Of a stretch of DNA of 64,000 nucleotides, positions 28,022-35,879 are shown piece after piece. A model generated the notes under the pieces. The model ran no database searches. It saw only the letters and a list, made by a program, of their open reading frames with translations, and was not told the DNA's origin. Every line of letters begins with the position of its first letter. Position 1 is the first letter of the stretch. The translations under genes were made by a program, and so were the position numbers. The stretch comes from Asanoa hainanensis (GTDB lineage Bacteria; Actinomycetota; Actinomycetes; Mycobacteriales; Micromonosporaceae): the NCBI RefSeq assembly GCF_900188485.1, contig NZ_FZPH01000002.1:558001-622000 (forward strand), in the 5' to 3' direction.

Positions 28022-28855
28022 GTGAACCGGACGAGACTTCGTAGAGCCATCGCCCGCACACCACTCGCACCGGTGGCGGCCTTCCCGCACCGGCTGCGTC
28101 GGGTTGCCCGCCACGACGCGAGAGTCATCGGCACCTCGGTAAGGTGGCTCTTCACCTCCCGCGAACACCACAACTACACCTACGAGCTGACCAAGCTGTC
28201 CCGCGAACACCTGGCCTGGTTCGTCAGCATCACCTGCGCGGTGCCGGTGGCCACGGTGCGCGGCTATTTCGCCGAGATCGACGACGACGCGGACCTGCGC
28301 GACCACATCACCGCGACCACCGCCGCGTCAGCGCGCCGCGGCCTGGCCGACAAGCAGGTCAGATATGCCAGGCGCATCGGCTGGTACGCGATCGTGCGCG
28401 CCCGCCGCCCCGCCCACATCGTGGAGACCGGTGTCGACAAAGGACTCGGCACCTGCGTACTCGCGGCCGCTCTGATCCGAAACACCGCCGAGGGCGCGCC
28501 GGGCCGGGTCACCTCGCTCGACATCAACCCCGAGGCCGGCTATCTCGCGCGCAGCACACCGTGGGCCGACGTGGTCGACCTGGTGATCGGCGACTCGATC
28601 GCCTCGATCGGCGTGCTGGACCGCAAGGTCGACATGTTCCTGCACGACAGCGACCACAGCGTCGCCCACGAACGCCGCGAGTTCGAGGCCGTCGAGGCCA
28701 AGCTGGCACCGGGCGGCATGCTGCTGACCGACAACGTGACGATGACGAACGTGCTGGCCGAGCACGCCGAACGCACGGGCCGCAAGTTCCTGGCCTACCG
28801 GGAGACGCCGGCCAAGCACTGGTTCCCGGGCGACGGAATAGGCCTCGCCTGGTGA
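28022..28855 (+). CDS. Class I SAM-dependent methyltransferase
   Basis: 277 residues from a GTG. Rossmann motif I is in HIVETGVDKGLGTCVLAAAL (about 137-155), followed by an acidic strand-2 end in TSLDINPEAGYL and DMFLHDSDHSVAHERREFEAV, the layout of methyltransferase_24-type enzymes with a metal-binding Asp. The N-terminal 110 residues are basic and helical and could recruit a substrate. Target unknown. It is divergent from the hut operon regulator with a 105-bp spacer. Confidence 0.78.
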   Translation: MNRTRLRRAIARTPLAPVAAFPHRLRRVARHDARVIGTSVRWLFTSREHHNYTYELTKLSREHLAWFVSITCAVPVATVRGYFAEIDDDADLRDHITATTAASARRGLADKQVRYARRIGWYAIVRARRPAHIVETGVDKGLGTCVLAAALIRNTAEGAPGRVTSLDINPEAGYLARSTPWADVVDLVIGDSIASIGVLDRKVDMFLHDSDHSVAHERREFEAVEAKLAPGGMLLTDNVTMTNVLAEHAERTGRKFLAYRETPAKHWFPGDGIGLAW

Positions 28856-28879
28856 AGATGGCGGTGGCACTCTGAAACG

Positions 28880-29686
28880 ATGCGACTGGGCGCCATCTAC
28901 ACGTACCCCGTGAAGGGTTGTCACCGCGTCACCCACGACGAGGCGCGCGTCGAGCCGTGGGGCCTGGCCGGTGACCGCCGCTGGATGATCGTCGATGCCG
29001 ACGGCGTCGGCGTGACCCAACGGGAGACCGCCGCGCTCGTCTTCCTGGGCGCGGCGGTCCAACCGGGCGCGCTGCGGCTCACCGCGCCCGGACGTGACGA
29101 GATCACGATCCAAGAGCCCGCACCGGCGTACGACGTGAGCGTCAAGATCTTCAATAGCCGCCGCGCACCCGTGCCGACCCGACCGGCCGGAGCCGAGGCG
29201 GATGCCTGGCTCAGCGAGTTCCTAGGCCGCCCGGTCCGGCTGATGTTCCTGCACGACCCCACCGCGCACGTGCCGGGCCTGAGCGCGACGCTGGGCACGA
29301 TGTCGTTCGCGGACGGCTATCCGCTGCTGCTGGCCAACGCGGCGTCGCTCGCCGCACTCAACGACTGGCTGCTGGAGTCGGGCGACGAACCGGTGCCGAT
29401 CACCCGCTTCCGCCCGAACATCGTCGTCGAGGGCGCGGCGCCGTGGGCCGAGGACGGTTGGACCGGTGGCCTGCTGCGGGTCGGCGACGTGGTCTTCAAG
29501 GCGATCAGCCTGTGCGATCGCTGCGTGGTGACCACGATCGACCAGGAGACGGCGGAGAAGGGCAAACAGCCACTGCGCGCGCTGGGCAAACACCGCAACA
29601 TCGACCAGGGCCTGATGTTCGGCCTCAACCTGGTGCCGACGCGGCCCGGCCAGATCTCGGTGGGTGACGAGGTGTCAGTTCTCTAG
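28880..29686 (+). CDS. MOSC-domain protein with N-terminal beta-barrel (mARC-like)
   Basis: 268 residues. The N-terminal MOSC_N domain starts RLGAIYTYPVKGCHRVTHDEARVEPWGLAGDRRWMIVD. The MOSC domain follows (about 120-268) with RFRPNIVVEG and CDRCVVTTIDQETAEKG, equivalent to the molybdenum-binding Cys region of mitochondrial amidoxime-reducing component proteins. It probably binds molybdenum cofactor and reduces N-hydroxylated compounds or handles sulfur; the donor reductase is not nearby. It starts 24 bases after the methyltransferase gene. Confidence 0.82.
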   Translation: MRLGAIYTYPVKGCHRVTHDEARVEPWGLAGDRRWMIVDADGVGVTQRETAALVFLGAAVQPGALRLTAPGRDEITIQEPAPAYDVSVKIFNSRRAPVPTRPAGAEADAWLSEFLGRPVRLMFLHDPTAHVPGLSATLGTMSFADGYPLLLANAASLAALNDWLLESGDEPVPITRFRPNIVVEGAAPWAEDGWTGGLLRVGDVVFKAISLCDRCVVTTIDQETAEKGKQPLRALGKHRNIDQGLMFGLNLVPTRPGQISVGDEVSVL

Positions 29687-29751
29687 CGCTTGTCGAAGCC
29701 GGGCGTCCCGCTCCGACGTCGCGAGTGAAGTCTCGTGAAGGAGTGGTTGCC

Positions 29752-30306
29752 ATGCGCAAGGTCATCTACTGGGTGCACACGTCGGTCGACGGTTTCGTGG
29801 ACGGCCCGAACGGCGAGTTCGACTGGACGTCGATGGGCCCGGAACTCTCCGCGTACGCGACAGAGGTCCACGACCGCGTCGACACTTTTCTCTATGGCCG
29901 CCCGGTTTGGGAGATGATGTCCGCTTACTGGCCGACCGCCGACCAGGTCTCGGACCACCCGCACGACATCGAGTTCGCCCCGATCTGGCGGTCAACCCCG
30001 AAGATCGTCTTTTCGCGTACGCTCCGCGGCCCGCTGGACCACGGCGCGCGCCTGGCCGGAGTCGCCGAACTGACGGCCCTGAAGTCCGCGCCGGGCAAGG
30101 ACTTGCTGCTGAACGGAGGCTCGCAGCTCGCGGGTGTACTGGCCGAACACGGCCTACTGGACGAAATCCAGGTGATGGTCCACCCGGTCGTGCTGGGCGG
30201 CGGCAAGCAGGTGCTCCCCCTCGACAAGACCCGCCTCAACCTGGACTTGGTCAACTCCCGCACATTGGACGGCCGGGTGGTGCTGCTGAGCTACGTCCCG
30301 CGGTGA
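29752..30306 (+). CDS. RibD C-terminal/dihydrofolate reductase-fold protein
   Basis: 184 residues, ATG at 29752 with GAAGGAG upstream. N-terminal RKVIYWVHTSVDGFVDGPNGEFDW, DTFLYGRPVWEMM and C-terminal LLLNGGSQLAGVLAEHGLLDEIQVMVHPVVLGGG are typical of the YyaP/YwjB group of RibD_C proteins. These probably reduce a pteridine-like or other substrate with NADPH. The role is unknown; it is not next to riboflavin genes. Confidence 0.82.
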   Translation: MRKVIYWVHTSVDGFVDGPNGEFDWTSMGPELSAYATEVHDRVDTFLYGRPVWEMMSAYWPTADQVSDHPHDIEFAPIWRSTPKIVFSRTLRGPLDHGARLAGVAELTALKSAPGKDLLLNGGSQLAGVLAEHGLLDEIQVMVHPVVLGGGKQVLPLDKTRLNLDLVNSRTLDGRVVLLSYVPR

Positions 30307-30312
30307 CACCGG

Positions 30313-30600
30313 TCAGACGTCGAGCGTCAACCGGACCGTCACGGTATCGCCGATGTCGATGCGCTCAGCCTTCCTGACAGCAGTCTTGAGCGGCACGATG
30401 TAGCCGCCATCCTTGGGCCAGAGCGAGGTCGTGAACCCGGTGCCCCCGATCCGCACGGCGACGGGAATCATCCCCCAGCCGTAACTGACGAGGTCAGCGT
30501 TGGCGGCCAGCTCCAAACAATGGGCCTCAGGCACAGTTACAAAATGCCACGGTGCCGGCCCCTTCCAAAACCAGATCTCGCCGTCGAACACCAAGTCCAT
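30313..30600 (-). CDS. DUF1905 domain protein
   Basis: 95 residues forming a small beta-barrel: MDLVFDGEIWFWKGPAPWHFVTVP, then PVAVRIGGTGFTTSLWPKDGGYIVPLKTAVRKAERIDIGDTVTVRL. This is the complete DUF1905 fold, often found in stand-alone proteins or fused to YdeI-type domains. Function unknown. It has its own TATGGT -10 box, so it is not part of the toxin operon upstream. It is convergent with the RibD-like gene. Confidence 0.85.
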   Translation of the reverse strand: MDLVFDGEIWFWKGPAPWHFVTVPEAHCLELAANADLVSYGWGMIPVAVRIGGTGFTTSLWPKDGGYIVPLKTAVRKAERIDIGDTVTVRLTLDV

Positions 30601-30606
30601 CGACCC

Positions 30607-30612
30607 ACCATA
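30607..30612 (-). promoter_or_regulatory. -10 box (TATGGT) of the DUF1905 gene, leaderless type
   Basis: First T 12 bases before the ATG at 30600. Confidence 0.45.
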
Positions 30613-30619
30613 GGCGTGC

Positions 30620-31060
30620 CTAGAACAACCTGCCCCGGTACGGGTGCGGCCGCTCCCAGGTCTGCTCCCACAGCAACACCTCGGCCTGTGGTCGGGGCAG
30701 ATCGGGCCAGAAGTCGCGCACGATAGCCGAACTCTCTGGTCGGCTCGCAAGGAAGACCCAGTACAACTCCACCACCTCGCGAAACTCGGCGAGGGTGTAC
30801 CGGCCGCGTTCTTCGTCGGCCCAGTAGTTGCTGAAAGTCACGCCCTGCTGAGTCAACGTCAGGTCGTAGTGCTCGCTGCTCCAGGGATCGACCGGGCGCC
30901 CGGCCGCGACGTCGTAGACCATCGCGAGCGCGTCGAGGCAGACGCCCATCATCAGGGAGATGTCGATGATGGCCCACGCGCCGAGTGCGCGATAGCGCTG
31001 GTCCTCGACTTCGAAACGAGCGGTGCCAAGGTCGCTGAGGTGGAACCGGATGAAGCTCAT
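30620..31060 (-). CDS. Putative immunity protein for the EndoU toxin
   Basis: 146 residues, acidic, no signal peptide or membrane helix; I recognise no family. It starts 16 bases after the EndoU gene with GAAGGA before the ATG, exactly where polymorphic-toxin operons place the immunity gene. Aromatic- and acid-rich segments (FSNYWADEERGRYTLAEFREVVELYWVF) fit a cytoplasmic inhibitor that covers a basic nuclease. The assignment rests on position only. Confidence 0.55.
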   Translation of the reverse strand: MSFIRFHLSDLGTARFEVEDQRYRALGAWAIIDISLMMGVCLDALAMVYDVAAGRPVDPWSSEHYDLTLTQQGVTFSNYWADEERGRYTLAEFREVVELYWVFLASRPESSAIVRDFWPDLPRPQAEVLLWEQTWERPHPYRGRLF

Positions 31061-31076
31061 GCGGTCCTTCGTGAGG

Positions 31077-31592
31077 TCAGGGGAGCACAGGCCAGCCGTG
31101 TCTCAACGCGCCGGTCGAAGGGTCGAAGTAGCCCTGGATGACGATCCCGGAGTACGTGCCTTCCCACATGTTAGTTGTGCCGGCGACATGGGTGTGGTTT
31201 CGGAAGGCACCTGCGATCGCCGCGTCGACCTGGGCCGGGGTCCAGTGGTCAGGAAAGAAGGAACTGACCCCATCATTGCCTCCCTTGGGCTTCCATCTCC
31301 CCTGCGGCGGGTCCAGGGCAGGGTCGAAGTATTCGGGTCGCCCGGTGTAGATACCTGTGCGGGTATCGCGCGTGACCGAGCCCGGACGCAGGCGACGGCC
31401 GGGTATGTCTCGGCCGCCAGGTCGGTAGTGGTAACCCGACCCGGTCGACTTCTTCGGTCGAACATCGCCACGGAAGACGTGGTCGAGACCGCGTGGATTC
31501 ATGCGGCCAGGACGGGGTCGCTTCTTCGCGCGGCGAAGGTAGGCCAGCGCCGCACGAAGCAATTTCCCGCTACCAGCCTTCGTCCTGGCCAT
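31077..31592 (-). CDS. EndoU-type nuclease toxin domain
   Basis: 171 residues. A basic N-terminal linker (KLLRAALAYLRRAKKRPRPG) leads into a bacterial EndoU domain: LDHVFRGDVRPKKSTGSGYHYRPG with the first catalytic His, FFPDHWTPAQVDAAI, HTHVAG, and VIQGYFDPSTGALRHGWPVLP at the end. EndoU enzymes cleave RNA. The ORF is in the same frame as the upstream gene, separated only by TGA and one CCG codon, so it may be the C-terminal toxin of a split polymorphic toxin. It lacks its own export signal. Confidence 0.75.
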   Translation of the reverse strand: MARTKAGSGKLLRAALAYLRRAKKRPRPGRMNPRGLDHVFRGDVRPKKSTGSGYHYRPGGRDIPGRRLRPGSVTRDTRTGIYTGRPEYFDPALDPPQGRWKPKGGNDGVSSFFPDHWTPAQVDAAIAGAFRNHTHVAGTTNMWEGTYSGIVIQGYFDPSTGALRHGWPVLP

Positions 31593-31595
31593 CGG

Positions 31596-32090
31596 TCATG
31601 CCTCGAGGAGGGTTGCGATGACCTCGTCGATCAAGGCGCCAATCGCGATGCGGGTGAGTTGTTGGAAGATGGGGATTTCGGCTAGTGACGCGCCGAAGGT
31701 CACGGGCGCCGTGGCTATCGCTTGGGCGATCTGGATCGCCAGGATGGTCAGTTGGATGATGACCGCGACCTTCAGCGCCAGCACGATCGTGCCGCAGATG
31801 ACCAGGCCCGTTCCGGTCAGGACCGCCGCCGGCACGCCGTCGCGCATGGCGGCTAGCGGGCTGTCCTCGTTGGTCCACCACTCCTGGAACGCGGTGATGT
31901 CGGCGCCTGTGTTGGTGGACCAGACCGGCGCTGCGGTGGATTGGGCGGATGCTGTCAGCCCGTCCAACGTGGTCGCGAAACGGAGCCAGGCCTCGCCCAT
32001 TTTCAGCAGCTTGTCTTCGTCGGCCTCGGGCCACGTGTAGCCCAGTACGCCCAGCAGCGACCGCAACTCTCCGGGGAGCTCCAGCGACAT
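31596..32090 (-). CDS. Polymorphic-toxin N-terminal export domain (WXG100-superfamily-like, with membrane helices)
   Basis: 164 residues. The first 95 are helical with ESX-substrate character (LPGELRSLLGVLGYTWPEADEDKLLKMGEAWLRFATTLDGL, then ITAFQEWW), resembling the N-terminal domain of CpnT-like toxins. A hydrophobic region follows (LTGTGLVICGTIVLALKVAVIIQLTILAIQIAQAI) and the gene ends at ATLLEA-TGA. Full-length toxins of this class continue into a C-terminal nuclease; here the EndoU ORF follows two codons later in the same frame. Confidence 0.6.
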   Translation of the reverse strand: MSLELPGELRSLLGVLGYTWPEADEDKLLKMGEAWLRFATTLDGLTASAQSTAAPVWSTNTGADITAFQEWWTNEDSPLAAMRDGVPAAVLTGTGLVICGTIVLALKVAVIIQLTILAIQIAQAIATAPVTFGASLAEIPIFQQLTRIAIGALIDEVIATLLEA

Positions 32091-32091
32091 C

Positions 32092-32412
32092 TCATCCTCC
32101 GAAGGCGTCGAAGGCGCCGCGGATCTGTTCTTCGACCTCGCGGTAGCTCGTTGCCATGGCGCCTACGTCGAAGCCGGCCGCTTCGAGTTCTTCGGCCGCT
32201 GCCTCGAAGCACTCGAAGGCCCACTGGGCCACCTCCTCGTGGGCCGCGCCGATCAGTGAGCCGATCTCGTCGGCGCCCCAGGGCGTGCCGAAGCCGGACA
32301 ATTCAGCCTGGAAGGCCCGCAAAGCCGACGCGAACTCGCCGGCCACGCCGGACAGCTCCAGGCCTGAGGCGCCCAGGGCCGACGGGTCGACGCTGAAGCC
32401 CGGGCTGCTCAT
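32092..32412 (-). CDS. WXG100-like ESX-associated helical protein
   Basis: 106 residues, almost wholly helical, acidic, no signal peptide: FSVDPSALGASGLELSGVAGEFASALRAFQAEL, a central FGTPWGADEIGSLIG with a W-G turn, then a second long helix. This is the hairpin plan of WXG100/DUF2580-type ESX-secreted partners. It overlaps the YbaB-like gene by four bases and ends one base before the next gene. It probably pairs with the toxin N-terminal protein for type VII export. Confidence 0.65.
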   Translation of the reverse strand: MSSPGFSVDPSALGASGLELSGVAGEFASALRAFQAELSGFGTPWGADEIGSLIGAAHEEVAQWAFECFEAAAEELEAAGFDVGAMATSYREVEEQIRGAFDAFGG

Positions 32413-32780
32413 CGCGGATCACCCGCCCGCCGGACCAGCGCCGCCTGGGCCGAGACGAGCGCCGAGGTGAAGGCCGTGAACTGCTGCGACGTGCGCTCCT
32501 GGAGCGAGCGCAACTGCTCACCCAACGCCTCGAGATCGACGGCCGGCGACGGGAGAGAGGCCAGCGCGGCGTTGACTGCCGAGGTCAGCTCGGCGGCCAG
32601 CTCCTCAAGGGGCAATCCGGACACCGAGGGATCGAGGTGGATGCCAGTGAGACGGCCCGGCGACGCCGCGCGCACGACGATCAGCCCGTCGCAGGCCACG
32701 CCTTCGGCGGCCACCGAACCCGTAGGAAGCGCGGACGCTGCCGAGGACAAAAGATTGATCAAGTCTGATGGATCGGTCAC
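32409..32780 (-). CDS. YbaB/EbfC-like protein of an ESX toxin operon
   Basis: 123 residues from the GTG at 32780, a start set by the TACAGT box 13 bases upstream. The middle shows the YbaB-type strand pattern (ACDGLIVVRAASPGRLTGIHLDPSVSGLPLEELAAELTSAVNAAL), with a helical C-terminus rich in Gln and Ser. Such proteins frequently lead small ESX/toxin operons in actinobacteria; they may act as chaperones rather than nucleoid proteins. First gene of the operon. Confidence 0.65.
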   Translation of the reverse strand: MTDPSDLINLLSSAASALPTGSVAAEGVACDGLIVVRAASPGRLTGIHLDPSVSGLPLEELAAELTSAVNAALASLPSPAVDLEALGEQLRSLQERTSQQFTAFTSALVSAQAALVRRAGDPR

Positions 32781-32787
32781 GTCACGC

Positions 32788-32793
32788 ACTGTA
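32788..32793 (-). promoter_or_regulatory. -10 box (TACAGT) of the ESX toxin operon, leaderless type
   Basis: First T 13 bases before the GTG at 32780. Confidence 0.45.
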
Positions 32794-32876
32794 AGGCCCG
32801 GATGCCAGAACAGTGACGCACAAAGTGGACGGTGCGCCAATGATGGGATGAGTATTGACGGTGATCCGCGACGTCT

Positions 32877-32892
32877 GTGACCATTCCGTCAC
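32877..32892. promoter_or_regulatory. Short palindrome GTGAC-N6-GTCAC upstream of the aldehyde dehydrogenase gene
   Basis: GTGAC at 32877-32881 and GTCAC at 32888-32892, in the divergent region between the toxin operon and the sugar-importer operon. Operator-like but short, and no dedicated regulator gene is adjacent. Confidence 0.25.
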
Positions 32893-32990
32893 GACATCGA
32901 AACTCTCGCAACCCTGAATGTCTGTATCAGTGCAGGTCGAGTGCGTGGTGCCGGGCAAATCAGACGGTCCCACCAGTTTGGAGTGATCGG

Positions 32991-34391
32991 ATGTTAGCGG
33001 CCGATGCGGTCATCGCTGTCCACAATCCGGGAACAGGGGAGCTGCTCGGCGAGGTGCAGGTCACCACCCGCGACGGGCTCGAAGCGGTGATCGAAAAGGC
33101 GCAACACGGCCAGCGCGCGATGGCGAGGATGCCCGCCCACGAGCGGGCCCAACTGCTGCAGCGCATCGCCGACGGGATCGAGCAAGAGCAGGAGCAGCTC
33201 GCCCACCTGCTCGCCCAGGAGAACGGCAAGCCGATCACCCAGACCCGCGGTGAGGTCGCCGCCGCCATCCGGATCTTCCGTGGGCTGGCCGGCGAGGCGA
33301 CCCGGATCTTCGGGAGGCAGATTCCGCTCGATGCCGTACCCGGCCTGGAAAAGCACCTCGCCGTAACCATCCGCGAACCCCTCGGCGTCGTCGCGGCGCT
33401 GGTGCCGTTCAACTACCCGGTCGAGCTGTACGCGCACAAGGCCGGCGCCGCCCTCGCCGCCGGCAACGCGGTGATCGTGCAGCCACCCCGTCGCTGCCCC
33501 CTCGCCCTGCACCGCATCGCCGAGATCGTGGAAGGAAACACCCCCGAGCACGCCCACCAACTCGTCAACGGCGGCCCAGAGATCTCCCAGGGTCTGGCGG
33601 AGCAGCAAGGCATCGCCGCCGTCTCGCTCACCGGCAGCACCCGCGCCGGCAAGGAGATCGCCGCCAGAGCCAGCGGAACCCTGAAGAAGGTGCTTCTCGA
33701 ACTGGGCGGCAACGACGCGCTGATCGTCTGTAAAGACGCCGACATCGAGCAGGCCGCCGAGGCCGTCGTGCTCGGCCGCCTCGCCCGCGGCAACGGCCAG
33801 ATCTGCTGCGCGGTCAAGCGGGTGTACGTGCAGAGCCCCGTATACGACGAGTTCGTCGACGCACTGCTCGCGCAGACCAGCAAATTGAGCGTCGGCGACC
33901 AGCTCGACGAGCGCACCGACGTCGGCCCGCTGATCGCCAAAGAGGCCGCGGCCGAGGTCGAGCAGGCGGTCGCCCGGCTCGTCGCCGACGGGGCCAGGCC
34001 GCGAACCCGCAACAACAGGAACGGTGCCTTCTTCGACCCCGTGGTCCTCACCGACGTGCCGACCAGCAGCCGGGCCTTCGCCGAGGAGATCTTCGGCCCG
34101 GTCGCACCCGTGGCCCGCTTCGACAAACCCGAGGACGCGACCCGGATGGCCAGCGAGTCGCCGTACGGGCTCCAGGCCGCCGTCTGGACCCGCGACATCT
34201 CCCGCGCCTTCACGATGGCCCGGCAGCTCGATGTCGGCTCCGTCATCGTCAACGGCTCCACCGCGCTGCGGGCCGAGAACCTGCCGTTCGGCGGCACCAA
34301 GGACACCGGCGGCTACCGGGAGGGCATCCACGACACGGTCGCCGACCTCACGAGCCAGAAGACCATCGTCGTCATGGACGCCTTCCAGTGA
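32991..34391 (+). CDS. Aldehyde dehydrogenase (NAD(P)+-dependent)
   Basis: 466 residues from MLAADAVIAVHNPGTGELLGE, with GGAG upstream. The N-terminal Rossmann part has VVAALVPFNYPVELYAHKAG (Asn of the oxyanion hole) and SLTGSTRAGKEIA; the general-base Glu is in LLELGGNDALIV and the nucleophile Cys in GNGQICCAVKRVY. It resembles lactaldehyde/succinate-semialdehyde-type enzymes; the substrate is not clear. Its last four bases overlap the GTG of the ABC ATPase gene, so it probably oxidises an aldehyde derived from the imported sugar or polyol. Confidence 0.85.
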   Translation: MLAADAVIAVHNPGTGELLGEVQVTTRDGLEAVIEKAQHGQRAMARMPAHERAQLLQRIADGIEQEQEQLAHLLAQENGKPITQTRGEVAAAIRIFRGLAGEATRIFGRQIPLDAVPGLEKHLAVTIREPLGVVAALVPFNYPVELYAHKAGAALAAGNAVIVQPPRRCPLALHRIAEIVEGNTPEHAHQLVNGGPEISQGLAEQQGIAAVSLTGSTRAGKEIAARASGTLKKVLLELGGNDALIVCKDADIEQAAEAVVLGRLARGNGQICCAVKRVYVQSPVYDEFVDALLAQTSKLSVGDQLDERTDVGPLIAKEAAAEVEQAVARLVADGARPRTRNNRNGAFFDPVVLTDVPTSSRAFAEEIFGPVAPVARFDKPEDATRMASESPYGLQAAVWTRDISRAFTMARQLDVGSVIVNGSTALRAENLPFGGTKDTGGYREGIHDTVADLTSQKTIVVMDAFQ

Positions 34392-35879
34392 GCCTGCTCG
34401 AATTGATAAACGTCCACAAGGCGTACGCCGGTGTCGAGGTCCTGCACGGTGTCGACCTCGCCGCCGATCGGGGCGAGGTCATCGGTGTCGTCGGCGCGAA
34501 CGGCGCCGGCAAGTCCACCCTGATCAAGATCCTCGCCGGCGCCGAGCGGATGAGCGCCGGCGAGCTGCGCATCGACGGCGAGCCGGTCGCCTTGGCCAAC
34601 CCGCACGACGCGCACGAGCGGGGCATCCGCACCGTCTACCAGGAGCTGACCCTCGCGCCCGAGCTCACCGTCACCGAGAACCTGTTGCTCGGCCGCTTCC
34701 CACGCGAGCGTGGGCTGATCGACTGGCGCAAGGCACACGAACAGGCCGCCGCCCTGCTCCACGAGATCGGCTTTGGCGCGATCAATCCCCGCAGCAGGGC
34801 CGGTCGGCTGTCCGTGGCCCGGCAGCAGATGGTGGAGATCGCCAAGGCCCTGGTGGTCGAGCCGCGCGTGCTGATCCTCGACGAGCCCAGCGCGGTGCTG
34901 GCCGGCAGTGACCTCGACGCCCTGTTCGCGCTGGTCCGCCGGCTGAGCGACCGGGGCGTGCTGGTCGTCTACATCTCCCATCGCCTGGTCGAGGTGCTCG
35001 ACCTCGCCACGCAAATCGTTGTGATGAAGGACGGCGCGATCATCGCGACCACCACGCCGGCGCACACCGACGAGGACGAGCTGATCCGCCTGATGGCCGG
35101 CCGCCGCCTCGAACAGATCTACCCGGACCGCCGGCCCCACCGCCACGAACCCGGCCCTGGCAGTCGAGAGCCTGACCCGCGCGGGCGAGTTCGACGACAT
35201 CGACCTGACCGTCCACGAGGGTGAGATCGTCGGCCTCTTCGGTCTGGTCGGGTCCGGGCGCACGGAGCTCGCGCACTGCTTGTTCGGCGCCACCCGGCCC
35301 GACCGCGGCAAGATCACCGTCGGCGGCACACCGCGCGATTTCAAGACACCGCAGGATGCGATCACCGCGGGCCTCGCCCTGGTCACCGAGGACCGGAAGG
35401 GCAACGGCATCGTGCCGGACCTGACGGTACGGGAGAACGTCGCGCTGACCACGTTGTACGCGACCACGCGCGCCGGCCTTGTCGACGCCGCGGCCCAGCG
35501 TCGCGCCGTCAACACAATGATCGAACGACTGGACATCCGCCCCGCGCACTGCGCCACGATGCCCGTGGTCCGGCTCAGCGGCGGCAACCAGCAGAAGGCC
35601 GTACTCGCGAAATGGCTGTTGAAACAGCCCCGCGTGCTGATCCTCGACGAGCCGACCCGCGGCGTCGACATGGCCACCCGCGTCGCGATCTACCGGATGG
35701 TCGACGACCTGGCCCGGGCCGGCGTGGCCGTGCTGCTGATCTCGTCGGACCTCACCGAGGTGCTCGGCGCCACCGACCGGGTGCTGGTGATGCGCGAGGG
35801 CCGCATCGCCGGCGGGCTCCGGTCGGAAGGCGCCACCGAAGACCAGGTTCTCGCGTACTCGATCGGGCGGGCGGCATGA
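34388..35879 (+). pseudogene. Ribose-type ABC importer ATPase (RbsA-like), split by a frameshift near 35135
   Basis: Two ATPase domains of one gene of about 497 codons. Domain 1 has Walker A GANGAGKSTL, a signature region RLSVARQQ and Walker B VLILDEPSAVL. Domain 2 has GLVGSGRTELAHCLFG, RLSGGNQQKAVLAKWL and VLILDEPTRGVD. The frame changes in the linker at a run of four C (35135-35138). Removing one C gives a continuous reading IYPDRRPTATNPALAVESL. The GTG start overlaps the dehydrogenase stop and the end overlaps the permease ATG, so the gene sits in an otherwise intact operon. A sequencing error is possible. Signature motif 1 lacks the usual LSGGQ glycines. Confidence 0.8.

Noticed and set aside
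31590-31598. TGA as selenocysteine or recoded codon in the toxin
   Set aside because: The next codon but one is an ATG that can start the EndoU ORF, no selenocysteine genes are seen, and many genes here end in TGA, so TGA is a normal stop.
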